This document shows, piece after piece, positions 15,721 through 24,985 of a stretch of 64,000 nt of DNA (position 1 is its first letter; the number at the start of each line of letters is the position of its first letter). Position numbers and translations under genes: made by a program. Source of the DNA: Jannaschia formosa. GTDB lineage: Bacteria; Pseudomonadota; Alphaproteobacteria; Rhodobacterales; Rhodobacteraceae. The stretch lies in assembly GCF_003340555.1 (NCBI RefSeq), contig NZ_QPLJ01000004.1:62001-126000 (forward strand), written 5' to 3'. Under the pieces are notes generated by a model. It was not told the origin of the DNA. It did no database searches and was given only the letters and a program-made list of their open reading frames with translations.

Positions 15721-17685
15721 CTACTCTGCGGCTTCCACGACGCGTTCGGGCGTCCTTGTCGGCACCGGCACGACCTCCGCATCCACCAGCGTCAGCGTCG
15801 CCCGGATCTTGCCCTTGCGGCCATCTTCGTAGGTGACCTCGGTCTCGGTGTAGACCTCGTCCTTTCCGTCGTACAACGCGGCGATCAGGTCGGAATACTT
15901 CTCCTCGATCGTGCGGCGCTTGACCTTCTGGGTGCGCGTCATCTCGTCGTCGTCCGCGTCGAGCTGCTTGTGGAGCACGAGGAAGCGGTGGATCTGGCAG
16001 CCGGCCAGCATCTCGTCCTTCGCGACGGACTTGTTCACCGAGGCGACGTGACCGCGCATGATCTGCAGCACGCGGGGGTGCTGGGCCAGTTCCTGGTAGG
16101 AGCTGTAGGCGATGTTGTTGCGCTCAGCCCAGTTGCCGACGGCCGTCAGGTCGATGTTGAGGAAGGCCACGCAGCGGTCGCGGCCGTTGCCGAAGACGAC
16201 GGCCTCGTAGATCTCGGGGAAGAACTTCAGCTTGTTCTCGACGAACTTCGGCGCGAACAGCGCGCCGTCGGCCATCTTGCCGACGTCCTTGGCCCGGTCG
16301 ATGATCCGGAGGTGGCCCGTGTCGGGTTCGATGAAGCCCGCGTCACCAGTCGCGACCCAGCCCTCGGGGTCCTTGGTCGAGGCGGTGCTCTCGGGGTTCT
16401 GGTAGTATTCCTGGAAGGTGCCCGGCGAGCGGTAGAAGACCTCGCCGGAGTCGGCGATGCGAAGCTCGACCCCCGGGGTCGGGGTGCCGACCGTGTCGGC
16501 GCGGACCTCGTCGTCCTTCTGCTGGGTTATGAAGACCGAGGCCTCGGTCTGGCCGTAGAGCTGCTTCAGGTTGATCCCGATGGAGCGGTAGAAGTCGAAG
16601 AGCTCCGGCCCGATGGCCTCGCCGGCGGTGTAGCCCACCCTGACCCGGGAGAGGCCGAGGGTGTTCTTGAGCGGCCCGAAGACGAGCAGCTCGTTTAGGC
16701 GGTAGAGCGCCCGGTCGGCGGCCGAGACCGACTTGCCGTCGAGGATGCGCGGCCCGACCGTCTTGGCATGGGCCATCGCGCGGTCGAACATCTTCTTCTT
16801 CAGCGGGCTCGCGTCCTCCATCCGGATCATGACGTTGGTCAGCTGCGTCTCGAACACGCGGGGCGGGGCGAAGTAGTAGGTCGGCCCGATCTCGCGCAGG
16901 TCCTGCATGATCGTTGTTTCGGACTCGGGGCAGTTGACGCAGAAGCCCGTCACCATCGCCTGGCCGATCGAGAAGATGAAATCGCCGACCCAGGCCATCG
17001 GAAGGTAGGCCAGCACCTCGTCCGTCTGGCGCAAGTTGTCGAACTCGGCGGAGGCCTTCGAGGTCGCGACGATATTGTCGTGGCTCAGCACCACGCCCTT
17101 CGGCTTGCCGGTTGTCCCCGAGGTGTAGAGCATGACGCAGGTCGTGGCGCCGGTCTGCTGCGCGCGGCGGCGGTCCAGCTCCGCCCGGTCGGCCCCGCGG
17201 CCCGCCTCGCGCAGCTGCGCCATCGAGGACATGGCGGAATGGTCGTATTTCCGGAGGCCGCGCCCATCGAGATAGACGACGTGGCGCAGGCCCTCGATCC
17301 GCTCGCGGACCTCGATGACCTTGTCGACCTGCTCCTGATCGGCGGCGATGACGAACTTGGCGGAGCAGTGGCCGAGAACATAGGCGATCTCTTCGCCGAC
17401 GGCATCGGAATAGAGCGGGACGGGAATGGCCCCGGCGCATTGGGCCGAGACCATCGCCATATAGAGCTGCGGGCGGTTGCGGCCGATGACGGCGACATGC
17501 TCGCCGATCTCGATGCCGAGCGCGATGAGGCCCAGCGCCATCTCCTCGATCTCGGCCTTGGCGTCCGACCAGGTCCATTCCTGCCAGATGCCGAACTCCT
17601 TCTCGCGATAGGCGGGCGCCTTGGCAAAGACGGTGGCGTTGCGGTCCAGGAAATCCGGAATCGTCCGCAGGTCGGTCTTCGTCAT
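15721..17685 (-). CDS. Long-chain-type acyl-CoA synthetase (AMP-forming)
   Basis: 654 residues, class I adenylate-forming enzyme. The P-loop YTSGTTGKPKG is at residues 187-197; other core motifs are YLPMAWVGD, QLYGQTEAS, GWVATGDAG and DRAKDVGKMADGALFAP. Size and the FAPKFVENKLKF segment fit the long-chain (FACL) branch. It is the first gene of the leftward transporter cluster, 2 kb upstream of livG with parDE between. Coupling a CoA ligase to a LivFGHM-type carrier suggests uptake followed by vectorial activation of a carboxylic acid (fatty, dicarboxylic or aromatic); that is inference. A purine-rich GGGGGGAG site precedes the ATG. Confidence 0.9.
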   Translation of the reverse strand: MTKTDLRTIPDFLDRNATVFAKAPAYREKEFGIWQEWTWSDAKAEIEEMALGLIALGIEIGEHVAVIGRNRPQLYMAMVSAQCAGAIPVPLYSDAVGEEIAYVLGHCSAKFVIAADQEQVDKVIEVRERIEGLRHVVYLDGRGLRKYDHSAMSSMAQLREAGRGADRAELDRRRAQQTGATTCVMLYTSGTTGKPKGVVLSHDNIVATSKASAEFDNLRQTDEVLAYLPMAWVGDFIFSIGQAMVTGFCVNCPESETTIMQDLREIGPTYYFAPPRVFETQLTNVMIRMEDASPLKKKMFDRAMAHAKTVGPRILDGKSVSAADRALYRLNELLVFGPLKNTLGLSRVRVGYTAGEAIGPELFDFYRSIGINLKQLYGQTEASVFITQQKDDEVRADTVGTPTPGVELRIADSGEVFYRSPGTFQEYYQNPESTASTKDPEGWVATGDAGFIEPDTGHLRIIDRAKDVGKMADGALFAPKFVENKLKFFPEIYEAVVFGNGRDRCVAFLNIDLTAVGNWAERNNIAYSSYQELAQHPRVLQIMRGHVASVNKSVAKDEMLAGCQIHRFLVLHKQLDADDDEMTRTQKVKRRTIEEKYSDLIAALYDGKDEVYTETEVTYEDGRKGKIRATLTLVDAEVVPVPTRTPERVVEAAE

Positions 17686-17812
17686 TCTCGGCTCCCCCCA
17701 AAGCGCGCCGGGAGAGGACCCCCGGCATGCGGGACAAATGCGGGACGATTCCTGCCTGGGTGTTTCCGAAACCTATCGAATTGTAACGGCCGCCAGCATC
17801 CGGTCGCGAAAC

Positions 17813-17844
17813 GAAAAACGCGGCCGGTTTTAACCAGCCGCGTT
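17813..17844 (-). terminator. Rho-independent terminator of the VPLPA-CTERM gene
   Basis: On the minus strand AACGCGGC-T-GGTT, AA, AACC-G-GCCGCGTT forms a 12-pair stem with one T/G wobble and runs into TTTTTCG. It lies 27 bases past the stop of the gene at 17872. Confidence 0.85.
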
Positions 17845-17871
17845 CTTAAACTTGCGAGGGATGTCTGTCTC

Positions 17872-18489
17872 TCAGGCCTTCTTGCGGCGCGACGCGACGC
17901 CGAGGCCGCCGATCGCGCCCAGAAGCAGCAGGACAGAGGCCGGCAACGGGATCGGAGCGGCGGAGAATTCCAGGTCGTAGAGCACGCCGCCGGAAACACC
18001 CTGACCGCTCACGAGCAGCTGGTAGTTGCCGGGTCCGAAGCCCCCGAAGATCGTCGGGTTTCCGCTGGTCCGGGGCGTGTCGAAGGCGATGGACCCGACG
18101 ATGTTGAAGATCGTCGGCGCGGTCTCGTTCAGCAGGGTGAAGAGAACCGACTTCGGGGCGGCCAGCGGATCCGTCCTGAGAAGGCCGGACTCAGCGGTCG
18201 TTCCGCCGCCCTGCAGCGCGAGGCCGCCGAACACGAAGTTCACCTCGGTGTTCGCCTCGGTGGTCTGGAAATTGTAGCTGTCCTGACTGGCGAAGACGCG
18301 CCCATAGGCCGCGGCCGATTCGGTCGCCGTCACCGTGCCGAGGTTGTATTGCGCGCCAGGGTCCGAAAGGACGATCGTGCCGGCAACCTGATCGCGACCG
18401 GTCTCCGTCAGCTTCACCGTGGCTGCAGACGCGCTGCCGGCCAAGGCGATTGCGGCGGCGCCGGCAGCGAGCAGGAGTTTCACAGACAT
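17872..18489 (-). CDS. Exported VPLPA-CTERM sorting-domain protein
   Basis: 205 residues. A signal peptide (MSVKLLLAAGAAAIALAGSA, cut near SAA) and a C-terminal tripartite sorting signal, IPLPASVLLLLGAIGGLG followed by RRKKA, mark it as a VPLPA/PEP-CTERM protein: exported, anchored by the C-terminal helix and cut by an exosortase-type enzyme. The 140 residues between are Thr/Ser/Gly-rich beta-type sequence without a named domain. GAGGT precedes the ATG at 18489. No exosortase gene is in the window. A clear terminator follows, so it is monocistronic; the gene upstream, msrA, is 278 bases away. Confidence 0.85.
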   Translation of the reverse strand: MSVKLLLAAGAAAIALAGSASAATVKLTETGRDQVAGTIVLSDPGAQYNLGTVTATESAAAYGRVFASQDSYNFQTTEANTEVNFVFGGLALQGGGTTAESGLLRTDPLAAPKSVLFTLLNETAPTIFNIVGSIAFDTPRTSGNPTIFGGFGPGNYQLLVSGQGVSGGVLYDLEFSAAPIPLPASVLLLLGAIGGLGVASRRKKA

Positions 18490-18767
18490 GGCGACCTCTA
18501 TCTTAAACGCTTCAAGCACTGGTCCGACCGCGCTCACGACCGGCTTTCCAAAATCGTTAACGTGCCCTTAGGGAAATTGCTAGACCATTGCGGGGGCATT
18601 TGCTTGACCAAATCTTGTCGTTGCCCTTCTGCCATGACCCCAAGGGGGTGGCGGCGGGCATATCGGCGCGTCGCAGGGCCGCGCGCCCGTACCAACGGCG
18701 CGCCGCCGGGCCGGCCTCGAATCGCGCGGCCGGGCGGGTGGCGGGACGCCGCCGGGCCGCCCGCCGC

Positions 18768-19418
18768 TCAGACGCCGGTGCCGACGGGGCAGGTGACGCC
18801 GGTGCCGCCGATGCCGCAATAGCCGCCCGGGTTCTTGGACAGGTACTGCTGGTGGTAGTCCTCGGCGTGATGGAAGGCCGGGGCCGGAACGATTTCGGTC
18901 GTGATCGCGCCATAGCCCGCCTGGCGCAGCCGGGGCGCCATCGCGTCGCGCGTGGCCTCGGCGGCCTGCCGCTGGGCGTCGGAATAGGTGTAGATGCCCG
19001 ACCGGTACTGCGTCCCGGTGTCGTTGCCCTGGCGCATGCCCTGGGTCGGGTCGTGTCCTTCCCAGAAGACGCGGAGCAGGTCCTCGTAGCTCACGATCTT
19101 CGGGTCGTAGATCACGCGGACGACCTCGTTGTGATTGGTCTGGCCCGAGCAGACCTCCCGGTAGGTCGGGTTCGGGGTCTCGCCGCCGGCATAGCCGACG
19201 AGGGTCATGTGGACGCCGGGCAGTTTCCAGAACATCCGCTCGACCCCCCAGAAGCAGCCCATGCCGAACATCGCCTCTTCCATGCCCTCGGGCACGTCGT
19301 TGGACAGCGGCGTTCCGAAGACGTGATGCGTCTCGGCCGTGGGGATGGGGGTGTCGCGGCCGGGAAGGGTATCCTCGGGGGCGCGCTTCTCGGCCTTGGG
19401 GCGGAGCAGGTTGAACAT
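18768..19418 (-). CDS. msrA: Peptide-methionine (S)-S-oxide reductase
   Basis: 216 residues. The catalytic motif GCFWG (Cys at residue 55) and the conserved GYAGG, EVV, YDP and [10 protein letters not shown] segments define MsrA, which reduces methionine-S-sulfoxide in oxidised proteins with thioredoxin. C-terminal cysteines (YCGIGG and TCPVG) can act as resolving residues. AGGAGGT precedes the ATG at 19418. The upstream gene (MFS exporter) ends 68 bases away on the same strand. Confidence 0.95.
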   Translation of the reverse strand: MFNLLRPKAEKRAPEDTLPGRDTPIPTAETHHVFGTPLSNDVPEGMEEAMFGMGCFWGVERMFWKLPGVHMTLVGYAGGETPNPTYREVCSGQTNHNEVVRVIYDPKIVSYEDLLRVFWEGHDPTQGMRQGNDTGTQYRSGIYTYSDAQRQAAEATRDAMAPRLRQAGYGAITTEIVPAPAFHHAEDYHQQYLSKNPGGYCGIGGTGVTCPVGTGV

Positions 19419-19486
19419 CGAATGACCTCCTGGAAGGCGCCCCGAGGGGCGCGCGGACTTGCGGTGTTGCCCGGTATATGGGGCCG

Positions 19487-20713
19487 CTACTCCGCCGCTG
19501 CCAGTCGCGGGGCCAGCGTCGTCTCGTGGCCTTCGGACGGATGGCGCGGCACCAGCGTCGACAGCCCGAACGAGGCGAGCGCCATCGCCGCCGCGGCGGC
19601 GAACACCGCCGTGGGCGCGACGTCCCACAGAAGGCCCAGCGTCACCGGCAGGAAGACGGCGGCGATGTGGTTGATCGTGAAGGCCACGGCGGCGGTGGGG
19701 GCGATGTCGCCGGGCGAGGCGATCTTCTGGAAGTAGGTCTTGATCGCCAGCGCGAGGCTGAAGAACACATTGTTGGCCACGAAGAGCGCGCAGGCGACTT
19801 CCACCCCCCAGTCGTAGACGTAGAGCGCGGCGTAGAGCACGAAGACGACGAACAGCCCGCCATACTCGACCATCAGCGCCCGCCGCTCGCCGAAATAGGC
19901 GACCGCCCGGCCGACCAGCGGCGCGGTCAGCATGTTGACCAGCATCGTGACCATCAGCAGCAGCGTCATCTCGGCGGGGTCGAGGTCGAAGCGCTGCACC
20001 ATCATGAAATACGCGAAGACGATGAAGATCTGGCGCCGGGCGCCCGACATGAACTGCATCGCATAGTAGAGCCAGTAGCGGCGCCGCAGCACGAACTCCT
20101 TGGTCTGGGGATGCGGGCTTTCGAACTGGGGATAGAGGATCAGGGCCAGCGCGGCGATGACGGCGGTGAAGCCGCCCGCGACCCAGTAGACGAGGTCGTA
20201 GCTCAGGTCGAAGGCGCGCCAGGTCAGGACGATGGCGCCATAGGCCAGAAGCGTGCCCCCCGCCCCGATCGAGAGCAGCACGCCCAGCATCTTCGGCGCC
20301 CGGTCCTTCGGGAGCCACTGGAGCTGGAGGCTCTGGTTCACGGTCTCGTAGTAATGATAGCCGATGGAGCTGAGCAGGGTGATCGTCAGCAGCCCGCCCA
20401 TGCTGGGAAACTGTGCCGTCAGCGCGGTGGCGAGGCCCAGCAGGATCAGCGAGGTCAGCGCCAGCACCTGCTCGCGGACGAAGATGATGACGGCGATCAC
20501 GCCGACCGCCAGGAAGCCCGGGATCTCGCGCACCGAATGCAGAAGCCCCGTGTCGGATCCCTCGAACCCGATGACGCGGACCGTGTAGTTGTCCAGAAGC
20601 GCCGACCAGGTCGCGAAGCTGACCGGCATGGCGAAGGCCATCAGCATCAGCAGCGCCTCGGGCCTGCGCCAGAACGGCAGGTCACGGGCGTGGGAGAGGG
20701 GAAACAGGCGCAT
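19487..20713 (-). CDS. Major facilitator superfamily transporter
   Basis: 408 residues with about 11-12 hydrophobic helices. The N-terminal half begins with [19 protein letters not shown] then [17 protein letters not shown]; no drug-antiporter signature is strong. A charged central loop ([20 protein letters not shown]) separates the two six-helix halves as in MFS carriers. No Shine-Dalgarno of good quality precedes the ATG at 20713 (only CCTTCTG), so translation may be weak or begin elsewhere. Substrate unknown. Confidence 0.78.
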   Translation of the reverse strand: MRLFPLSHARDLPFWRRPEALLMLMAFAMPVSFATWSALLDNYTVRVIGFEGSDTGLLHSVREIPGFLAVGVIAVIIFVREQVLALTSLILLGLATALTAQFPSMGGLLTITLLSSIGYHYYETVNQSLQLQWLPKDRAPKMLGVLLSIGAGGTLLAYGAIVLTWRAFDLSYDLVYWVAGGFTAVIAALALILYPQFESPHPQTKEFVLRRRYWLYYAMQFMSGARRQIFIVFAYFMMVQRFDLDPAEMTLLLMVTMLVNMLTAPLVGRAVAYFGERRALMVEYGGLFVVFVLYAALYVYDWGVEVACALFVANNVFFSLALAIKTYFQKIASPGDIAPTAAVAFTINHIAAVFLPVTLGLLWDVAPTAVFAAAAAMALASFGLSTLVPRHPSEGHETTLAPRLAAAE

Positions 20714-20797
20714 CAGAAGGCTTTAGGCCCGCCGCGACCGCCTGTCCATTGCGGGTTTGCGCACAGATGGCGCGCGCCGGGTTCGCGGCGGCCCGGA

Positions 20798-21820
20798 TCA
20801 GTCGGCGCAGGCGCGGTGCAGCTCGATCAGCGCGCGGTCGATCTCGTCCATCGCGAAGGCGAGGACGGTCGCGCGGCGCCGGTGGCCGGTCTTGCCGCTT
20901 TCGGCGCAGCGGGTGACCTGCCTCTGGGCGCGGGTGACGGGACCGTCATGCAGATCGCCGTCGATCCCGATCTCCTGCGCCGGGTCGCGGGCGATGTCCG
21001 CCACGGCGTCCCGGAACCGGCCGATGGCCTCGCGCAGGGCCGGCTCGTCGGTCAGCCTCTCCTCGCTCGCGGTGACGCGGTTGAGGAACTCGATCGCGCC
21101 CAGCAGGTCGCGCGCCGCGTCGAGCCGGCGGCGGCGGGTCTCGCGCTCGTCCGCGGCGAGCACGTCGAGCGCCTCCTGCGCGAGCCCCATGCGCCGCCGG
21201 ACCGTGGGGATGGCGTCGATCCCGACCTCGGGCTCGTCGCTTCCGGACTTGCCGGCGGTCTGGCTGGCTGCCTGGCTCAACGCGACGAGGACCGCCGCCA
21301 TGTGGCGGTCGAACCTGCGGCCGGCCCGGTCGCGCCACAGCACCGCCGACACCGCGATGCCGATGGCGGCGCCCAGCGCGATGGAGGCGGTCCGGTCGAG
21401 GGCGGCGACCCAGACCTCCTGTCCCTCGGTCGTGGCCAGCGCCACGGCGGCGACGACCCCGTAGGTCCAGTCGGGGCGGAAGGTGGCGATGGCGTTCAGC
21501 AGCGCCAGCGCGATGGCAAGCCCGACCACCGCGTTCCAGCCGTCGGGAAGCAGCAGCAGACAGGCGCTGCCGACGGCGCAGCCCAGCACCGTCGCCGAAA
21601 TCCGGCTGACAGCCGACCGGAAGGTCCCGTCCGCCGAAGGCTGGACGATGAGCACCGCCGCGAGGACGGCGACGAAGGTGCCGGTCAGCGGCAGCGCGCC
21701 GATGGCCAGCCAGGCGAGGACGCCGCTGATCGCGGTCTGCGACGCGCGCCGGAGCGCGTCACGGGACCGGATGCGGTCGTAGCCACGCTCCTCGAGCCTG
21801 TCGAACAGCGGCGCCAGCAT
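20798..21820 (-). CDS. FUSC / aromatic acid exporter-like membrane protein
   Basis: 340 residues. The N-terminal 160 residues hold about six short hydrophobic segments, with QTAISGVLAWLAIGALPLTGTF and the FRSAVSRISATVLGCAVGSA region that is typical of the FUSC/ArAE family. The C-terminal half is a soluble, helical, Arg/Glu-rich domain. The family exports aromatic carboxylates or polyanions. It begins only 7 bases after the homospermidine synthase stop, so the two are co-transcribed. Whether it exports polyamine-related compounds is unknown. Confidence 0.8.
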   Translation of the reverse strand: MLAPLFDRLEERGYDRIRSRDALRRASQTAISGVLAWLAIGALPLTGTFVAVLAAVLIVQPSADGTFRSAVSRISATVLGCAVGSACLLLLPDGWNAVVGLAIALALLNAIATFRPDWTYGVVAAVALATTEGQEVWVAALDRTASIALGAAIGIAVSAVLWRDRAGRRFDRHMAAVLVALSQAASQTAGKSGSDEPEVGIDAIPTVRRRMGLAQEALDVLAADERETRRRRLDAARDLLGAIEFLNRVTASEERLTDEPALREAIGRFRDAVADIARDPAQEIGIDGDLHDGPVTRAQRQVTRCAESGKTGHRRRATVLAFAMDEIDRALIELHRACAD

Positions 21821-21827
21821 CCGGATC

Positions 21828-23243
21828 TCAGCTCGCCAGGACGTTCCGGAACAGCCAGGGATCGCGCTCGTCGATGTCCTCCGGGAAGTGCTGCCAGCGA
21901 TCCTGAAGGGGCGTCCAGTCGGTGTAATGCGCCTCGACCGGGCCGAGATACGGCCTCTGGATCTCGAGGCAGCGGGCGTGGTCCATCTCGTCGGTCTCGA
22001 CGATGCCCGTGCCCGGGTTCTCGAGCGCCCAGACCATGCCCGCCAGCACCGCGCTCGACACCTGCAGGCCGGTCGCGTTCTGGTCGGGGGCGAGGCGCTT
22101 CGTCTCCTCGTTCGACAGGCGGGAGCCGTACCAGAGCGCGTTCCTCGCGTGCCCGAAGAGCAGGACGCCCAGCTCGTCGATGCCCTCGACGATCTCGTCC
22201 TCGTGCATGATGTGATGCTCCGCCTGCTGGCGGCCCGAGCCGAACATCTCGTGAAGGGAAAGCACGGCGTCGTCGCTCGGGTGATAGGCGTAGTGGCAGG
22301 TCGGGCGGTATTCCGGCCAGGAGCCGCTGCCGACGGTGTAGTAGTCCGAGATGGAGATCGCCTCGTTATGGGTGACGAGGAACCCGAATTGCGGCCCGGG
22401 CGTCGGGCACCAAGTATGGACGCGGGTTATCGCGCCGGGGCGGTTCAGCCAGATCGCCGACTGGCAGCCGGTGCCGTGGCGGCGGCCGTTCTCGGGGAAC
22501 CAGGTCTCGTGGGTGCCCCATCCCAGCTCGGCGGGCTGGAAGCCTTCGGCGATGAAGCCCTCGACCGACCAGGTGTTGACGAAGACGTTTCGCGGGCGCG
22601 GGACGGCGCGGGCCTGGGTGTCACGCTCGGCGATGTGGATGCCCTTGACGCCCAGGCCCTGCATCAGGCGGGCCCATCCTTCGCGGCTGTCCGGCGTCGC
22701 GCCTTCGGCGCCGATATCCCGGGCCAGCCGCAGCAGCGCGGCCTTCACGAACCAGGACACCATCCCCGGATTGGCGCCGCAGCAGGACACGGCGGTGGTG
22801 CCGCCCGGATTGGCGGCCTTCTCGTCGCGCACCTTCTGGCGCAGGGCGTAGTTGGTGCGGGCGGCGTTGTCCTCGGTCTCGAAGTAGTAGCCGGCCCAGG
22901 GCTCGACCACGGTGTCGATATAGGGGACGCCCAGCTCACGGCAGAACTTCATCAGGTCCAGGCTGGAGGTGTCGACCGAGAGGTTCACGCAGAAGCCCGC
23001 GCCGGGGGTGAGCACCTCGCCCAGCACCTCGCGATAGTTCTCGCGCGTGAGCGCCACCTGCCGGTGGGCGATGCCGCGGGCGCGGAGCTCGGCGCAGGCG
23101 GCGTCGGCGGGCTCGATCACCAGGAACTTCGAGCGGTCGAAGTCGAAATGCCGCTCCAGCAGGGGCAGGGTGCCCCGCCCGATGGAGCCGAAGCCGATCA
23201 TGACGACGGCGCCGTCGATACGGGCGTGGATCTGGTCCGACAT
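21828..23243 (-). CDS. hss: Homospermidine synthase
   Basis: 471 residues. The N-terminal Rossmann motif GFGSIGRGTLPLLERHF binds NAD, and the family segments ANPGMVSWFVKAAL, WGTHETWFPENG, THNEAISISDYYTV and HEMFGSGRQQAEHH match bacterial Hss. The enzyme joins two putrescine-derived units to make sym-homospermidine, the usual long polyamine of alphaproteobacteria that lack spermidine synthase. GGAGG precedes the ATG at 23243; an upstream TTG at 23261 is not supported. It is followed after 7 bases by a FUSC-type exporter gene. Confidence 0.94.
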   Translation of the reverse strand: MSDQIHARIDGAVVMIGFGSIGRGTLPLLERHFDFDRSKFLVIEPADAACAELRARGIAHRQVALTRENYREVLGEVLTPGAGFCVNLSVDTSSLDLMKFCRELGVPYIDTVVEPWAGYYFETEDNAARTNYALRQKVRDEKAANPGGTTAVSCCGANPGMVSWFVKAALLRLARDIGAEGATPDSREGWARLMQGLGVKGIHIAERDTQARAVPRPRNVFVNTWSVEGFIAEGFQPAELGWGTHETWFPENGRRHGTGCQSAIWLNRPGAITRVHTWCPTPGPQFGFLVTHNEAISISDYYTVGSGSWPEYRPTCHYAYHPSDDAVLSLHEMFGSGRQQAEHHIMHEDEIVEGIDELGVLLFGHARNALWYGSRLSNEETKRLAPDQNATGLQVSSAVLAGMVWALENPGTGIVETDEMDHARCLEIQRPYLGPVEAHYTDWTPLQDRWQHFPEDIDERDPWLFRNVLAS

Positions 23244-23347
23244 GGGGGCCTCCGGCTTCAAGTCGCCGACGCTATAAGGCCGGGCATCGGCGATGGAAAC
23301 CGTCCGGGTGGCGTATCGCCCGTCGGGGACATGGCCTAGGTTGAGGC

Positions 23348-24163
23348 ATGCTCTCTCTCGTTTCGCTCGTTCTCGGGCTGGCGATGCTCGCCATCCTCTT
23401 CGTGGACTTCCTGCTGACGACGATCGGCGCGGTCACGCGCCCGGTTCTGGCGGGAAGGCTGGCCGCCCGCATCGCGGCCGGGATGCGCTGGCTCTACCGG
23501 CGCGCGGAGGGCACGCGCATGGGCGGCACGATCCAGGCGGTGGCCGGGACGGTGGTGATGACCGGGGTCGGAACCTTCTGGGTCGTCGGCTTCTCGTTCG
23601 GCTGGACGCTGGTCTACCTGTCCGGGTCGCCCTCGATCCGGCTTCAGGGGCCGCCCGAGGGCCAGGCGCCGGTTTTCTGGGACCACTGGTCCCATGTCGG
23701 CCATCTGCTGTCGACCCTGGGCGGCGCGACGACGGCACCGGCGAGCACGATGTGGAGCGCAACGGGTGTCGTGGTCGGCATCATGGGGATGGTCGTGCTG
23801 ACCCTGTCGGTGAGCTTCCTGCTGTCGACGACGCAGACGGTGGTCAAGGGCCGGTCCATGGCGCGTCTGGTGCGGCTGGGCGTGGAGGTCGAGCCAGCCG
23901 ACGTCTCGGATCTGATCGAGTCGCTCCGCTCGTCGCCCTTCGCCGCGTATTTCAGTCACGGGCACGACATCGTGGGGATGCCCGACATGCTGTACGAGAT
24001 GGCGAGGCGCCGGCTGGCGGAAGGGGAGGGGGCGACCCTTCGGGCGATGTTGTCGGACCTGCCGGGATTCGACGCGCCGCACGAGGAGGCCCCGGATGCG
24101 GTCTTCCTCGCTGCGCTTTCGGACTGGTGCGGAGGGTTCATGCTGACGCCGCCGCCGACGTGA
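23348..24163 (+). CDS. Membrane protein resembling a two-helix ion channel
   Basis: 271 residues. Hydrophobic helix at residues 1-25, another at about 57-82, then a short re-entrant-like stretch (WSHVGHLLSTLGGATTAPAS) and a last helix (VVVGIMGMVVLTLSVSFLL), followed by a 100-residue cytoplasmic part. The helix, pore-loop, helix layout and the STLG stretch recall potassium-channel pores, but the canonical TVGYG filter is absent, so the channel idea is tentative. GAGG precedes the ATG. It is divergent from hss and convergent to rpsD. Confidence 0.7.
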   Translation: MLSLVSLVLGLAMLAILFVDFLLTTIGAVTRPVLAGRLAARIAAGMRWLYRRAEGTRMGGTIQAVAGTVVMTGVGTFWVVGFSFGWTLVYLSGSPSIRLQGPPEGQAPVFWDHWSHVGHLLSTLGGATTAPASTMWSATGVVVGIMGMVVLTLSVSFLLSTTQTVVKGRSMARLVRLGVEVEPADVSDLIESLRSSPFAAYFSHGHDIVGMPDMLYEMARRRLAEGEGATLRAMLSDLPGFDAPHEEAPDAVFLAALSDWCGGFMLTPPPT

Positions 24164-24171
24164 TCGCGCAC

Positions 24172-24199
24172 GAAAAAGGGCCGCCCCGAAGGACGGCCC
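24172..24199 (-). terminator. Rho-independent terminator of rpsD
   Basis: On the minus strand GGGCCGTCC, TTCG tetraloop, GGGCGGCCC, then TTTTTCG. Nine pairs with one T/G wobble; it lies 25 bases past the rpsD stop. The T-run is only on the minus-strand side. Confidence 0.93.
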
Positions 24200-24223
24200 G
24201 ATCCCGCGGCGCGCAGCCTGCGA

Positions 24224-24844
24224 TCAGTTCTGCGCGTAGTATTCGATGACGAGGTTCGGCTCCATCATGACCGGGTAGGGCACGTCGCCGAGACCCGGGG
24301 CGCGCACGAAGGTCGCGGTCATCTTGGAGTGGTCGGCCTCGATGTAGTCGGGCACGTCGCGCTCGGCCATCTGGGTGGCTTCCAGCACCGAGGCGAGCTG
24401 CTTGGAGCTGTCGCGGACGGCGATCACGTCGCCTTCCTTCACGCGGTAGGAGGGGATGTTCACCCGCTGGCCGTTCACCGTGACGTGGCCGTGATTGACG
24501 AACTGCCGGGCGGCCCAGATGGTCGGGACGAACTTCGCGCGGTAGACCACCGCGTCCAGCCGCCGCTCCAGCAGGCCGATCAGGTTCTCGCCGGTGTCGC
24601 CGCGGACCCGCTGGGCCTCGGCGAAGATGCGCTTGAACTGCTTCTCGGTCAGGTCGCCGTAATAGCCCTTCAGCTTCTGCTTGGCGCGCAGCTGCAAGCC
24701 GAAGTCGGACATCTTGCCCTTGCGGCGCTGGCCGTGCTGGCCGGGGCCGTATTCGCGGCGGTTGACCGGGGACTTGGCGCGGCCCCAGATGTTCTCGCCC
24801 ATGCGGCGGTCGAGCTTGTACTTGGCAGAGGTGCGTTTGGTCAC
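24224..24844 (-). CDS. rpsD: 30S ribosomal protein S4
   Basis: 206 residues, full length. It starts [20 protein letters not shown] and holds the S4 RNA-binding domain ([37 protein letters not shown]). S4 nucleates 16S rRNA 5'-domain assembly. The start codon is GTG with GGAGA upstream. As is usual in alphaproteobacteria, it stands alone and not in the S13-S11-alpha operon. A strong terminator follows. Confidence 0.98.
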   Translation of the reverse strand: MTKRTSAKYKLDRRMGENIWGRAKSPVNRREYGPGQHGQRRKGKMSDFGLQLRAKQKLKGYYGDLTEKQFKRIFAEAQRVRGDTGENLIGLLERRLDAVVYRAKFVPTIWAARQFVNHGHVTVNGQRVNIPSYRVKEGDVIAVRDSSKQLASVLEATQMAERDVPDYIEADHSKMTATFVRAPGLGDVPYPVMMEPNLVIEYYAQN

Positions 24845-24985
24845 CGTCTGATCTCCTCATGTAAGAGGGCGTTGTCCTTCGCGTCCCGGACCCTCCGGTC
24901 GGCCGACAGGCATCCCCTCGCGGGGGCCACCAACACCAATTGGAGCCGCGCCGATACGGCCCTCCGGGACCGGTGTCAACAGGGG

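Noticed and set aside
18588-22210. Several long plus-strand frames opposite msrA, MFS, FUSC and hss
   Set aside because: All antisense to genes with clear motifs; composition is Arg/Gly/His biased.
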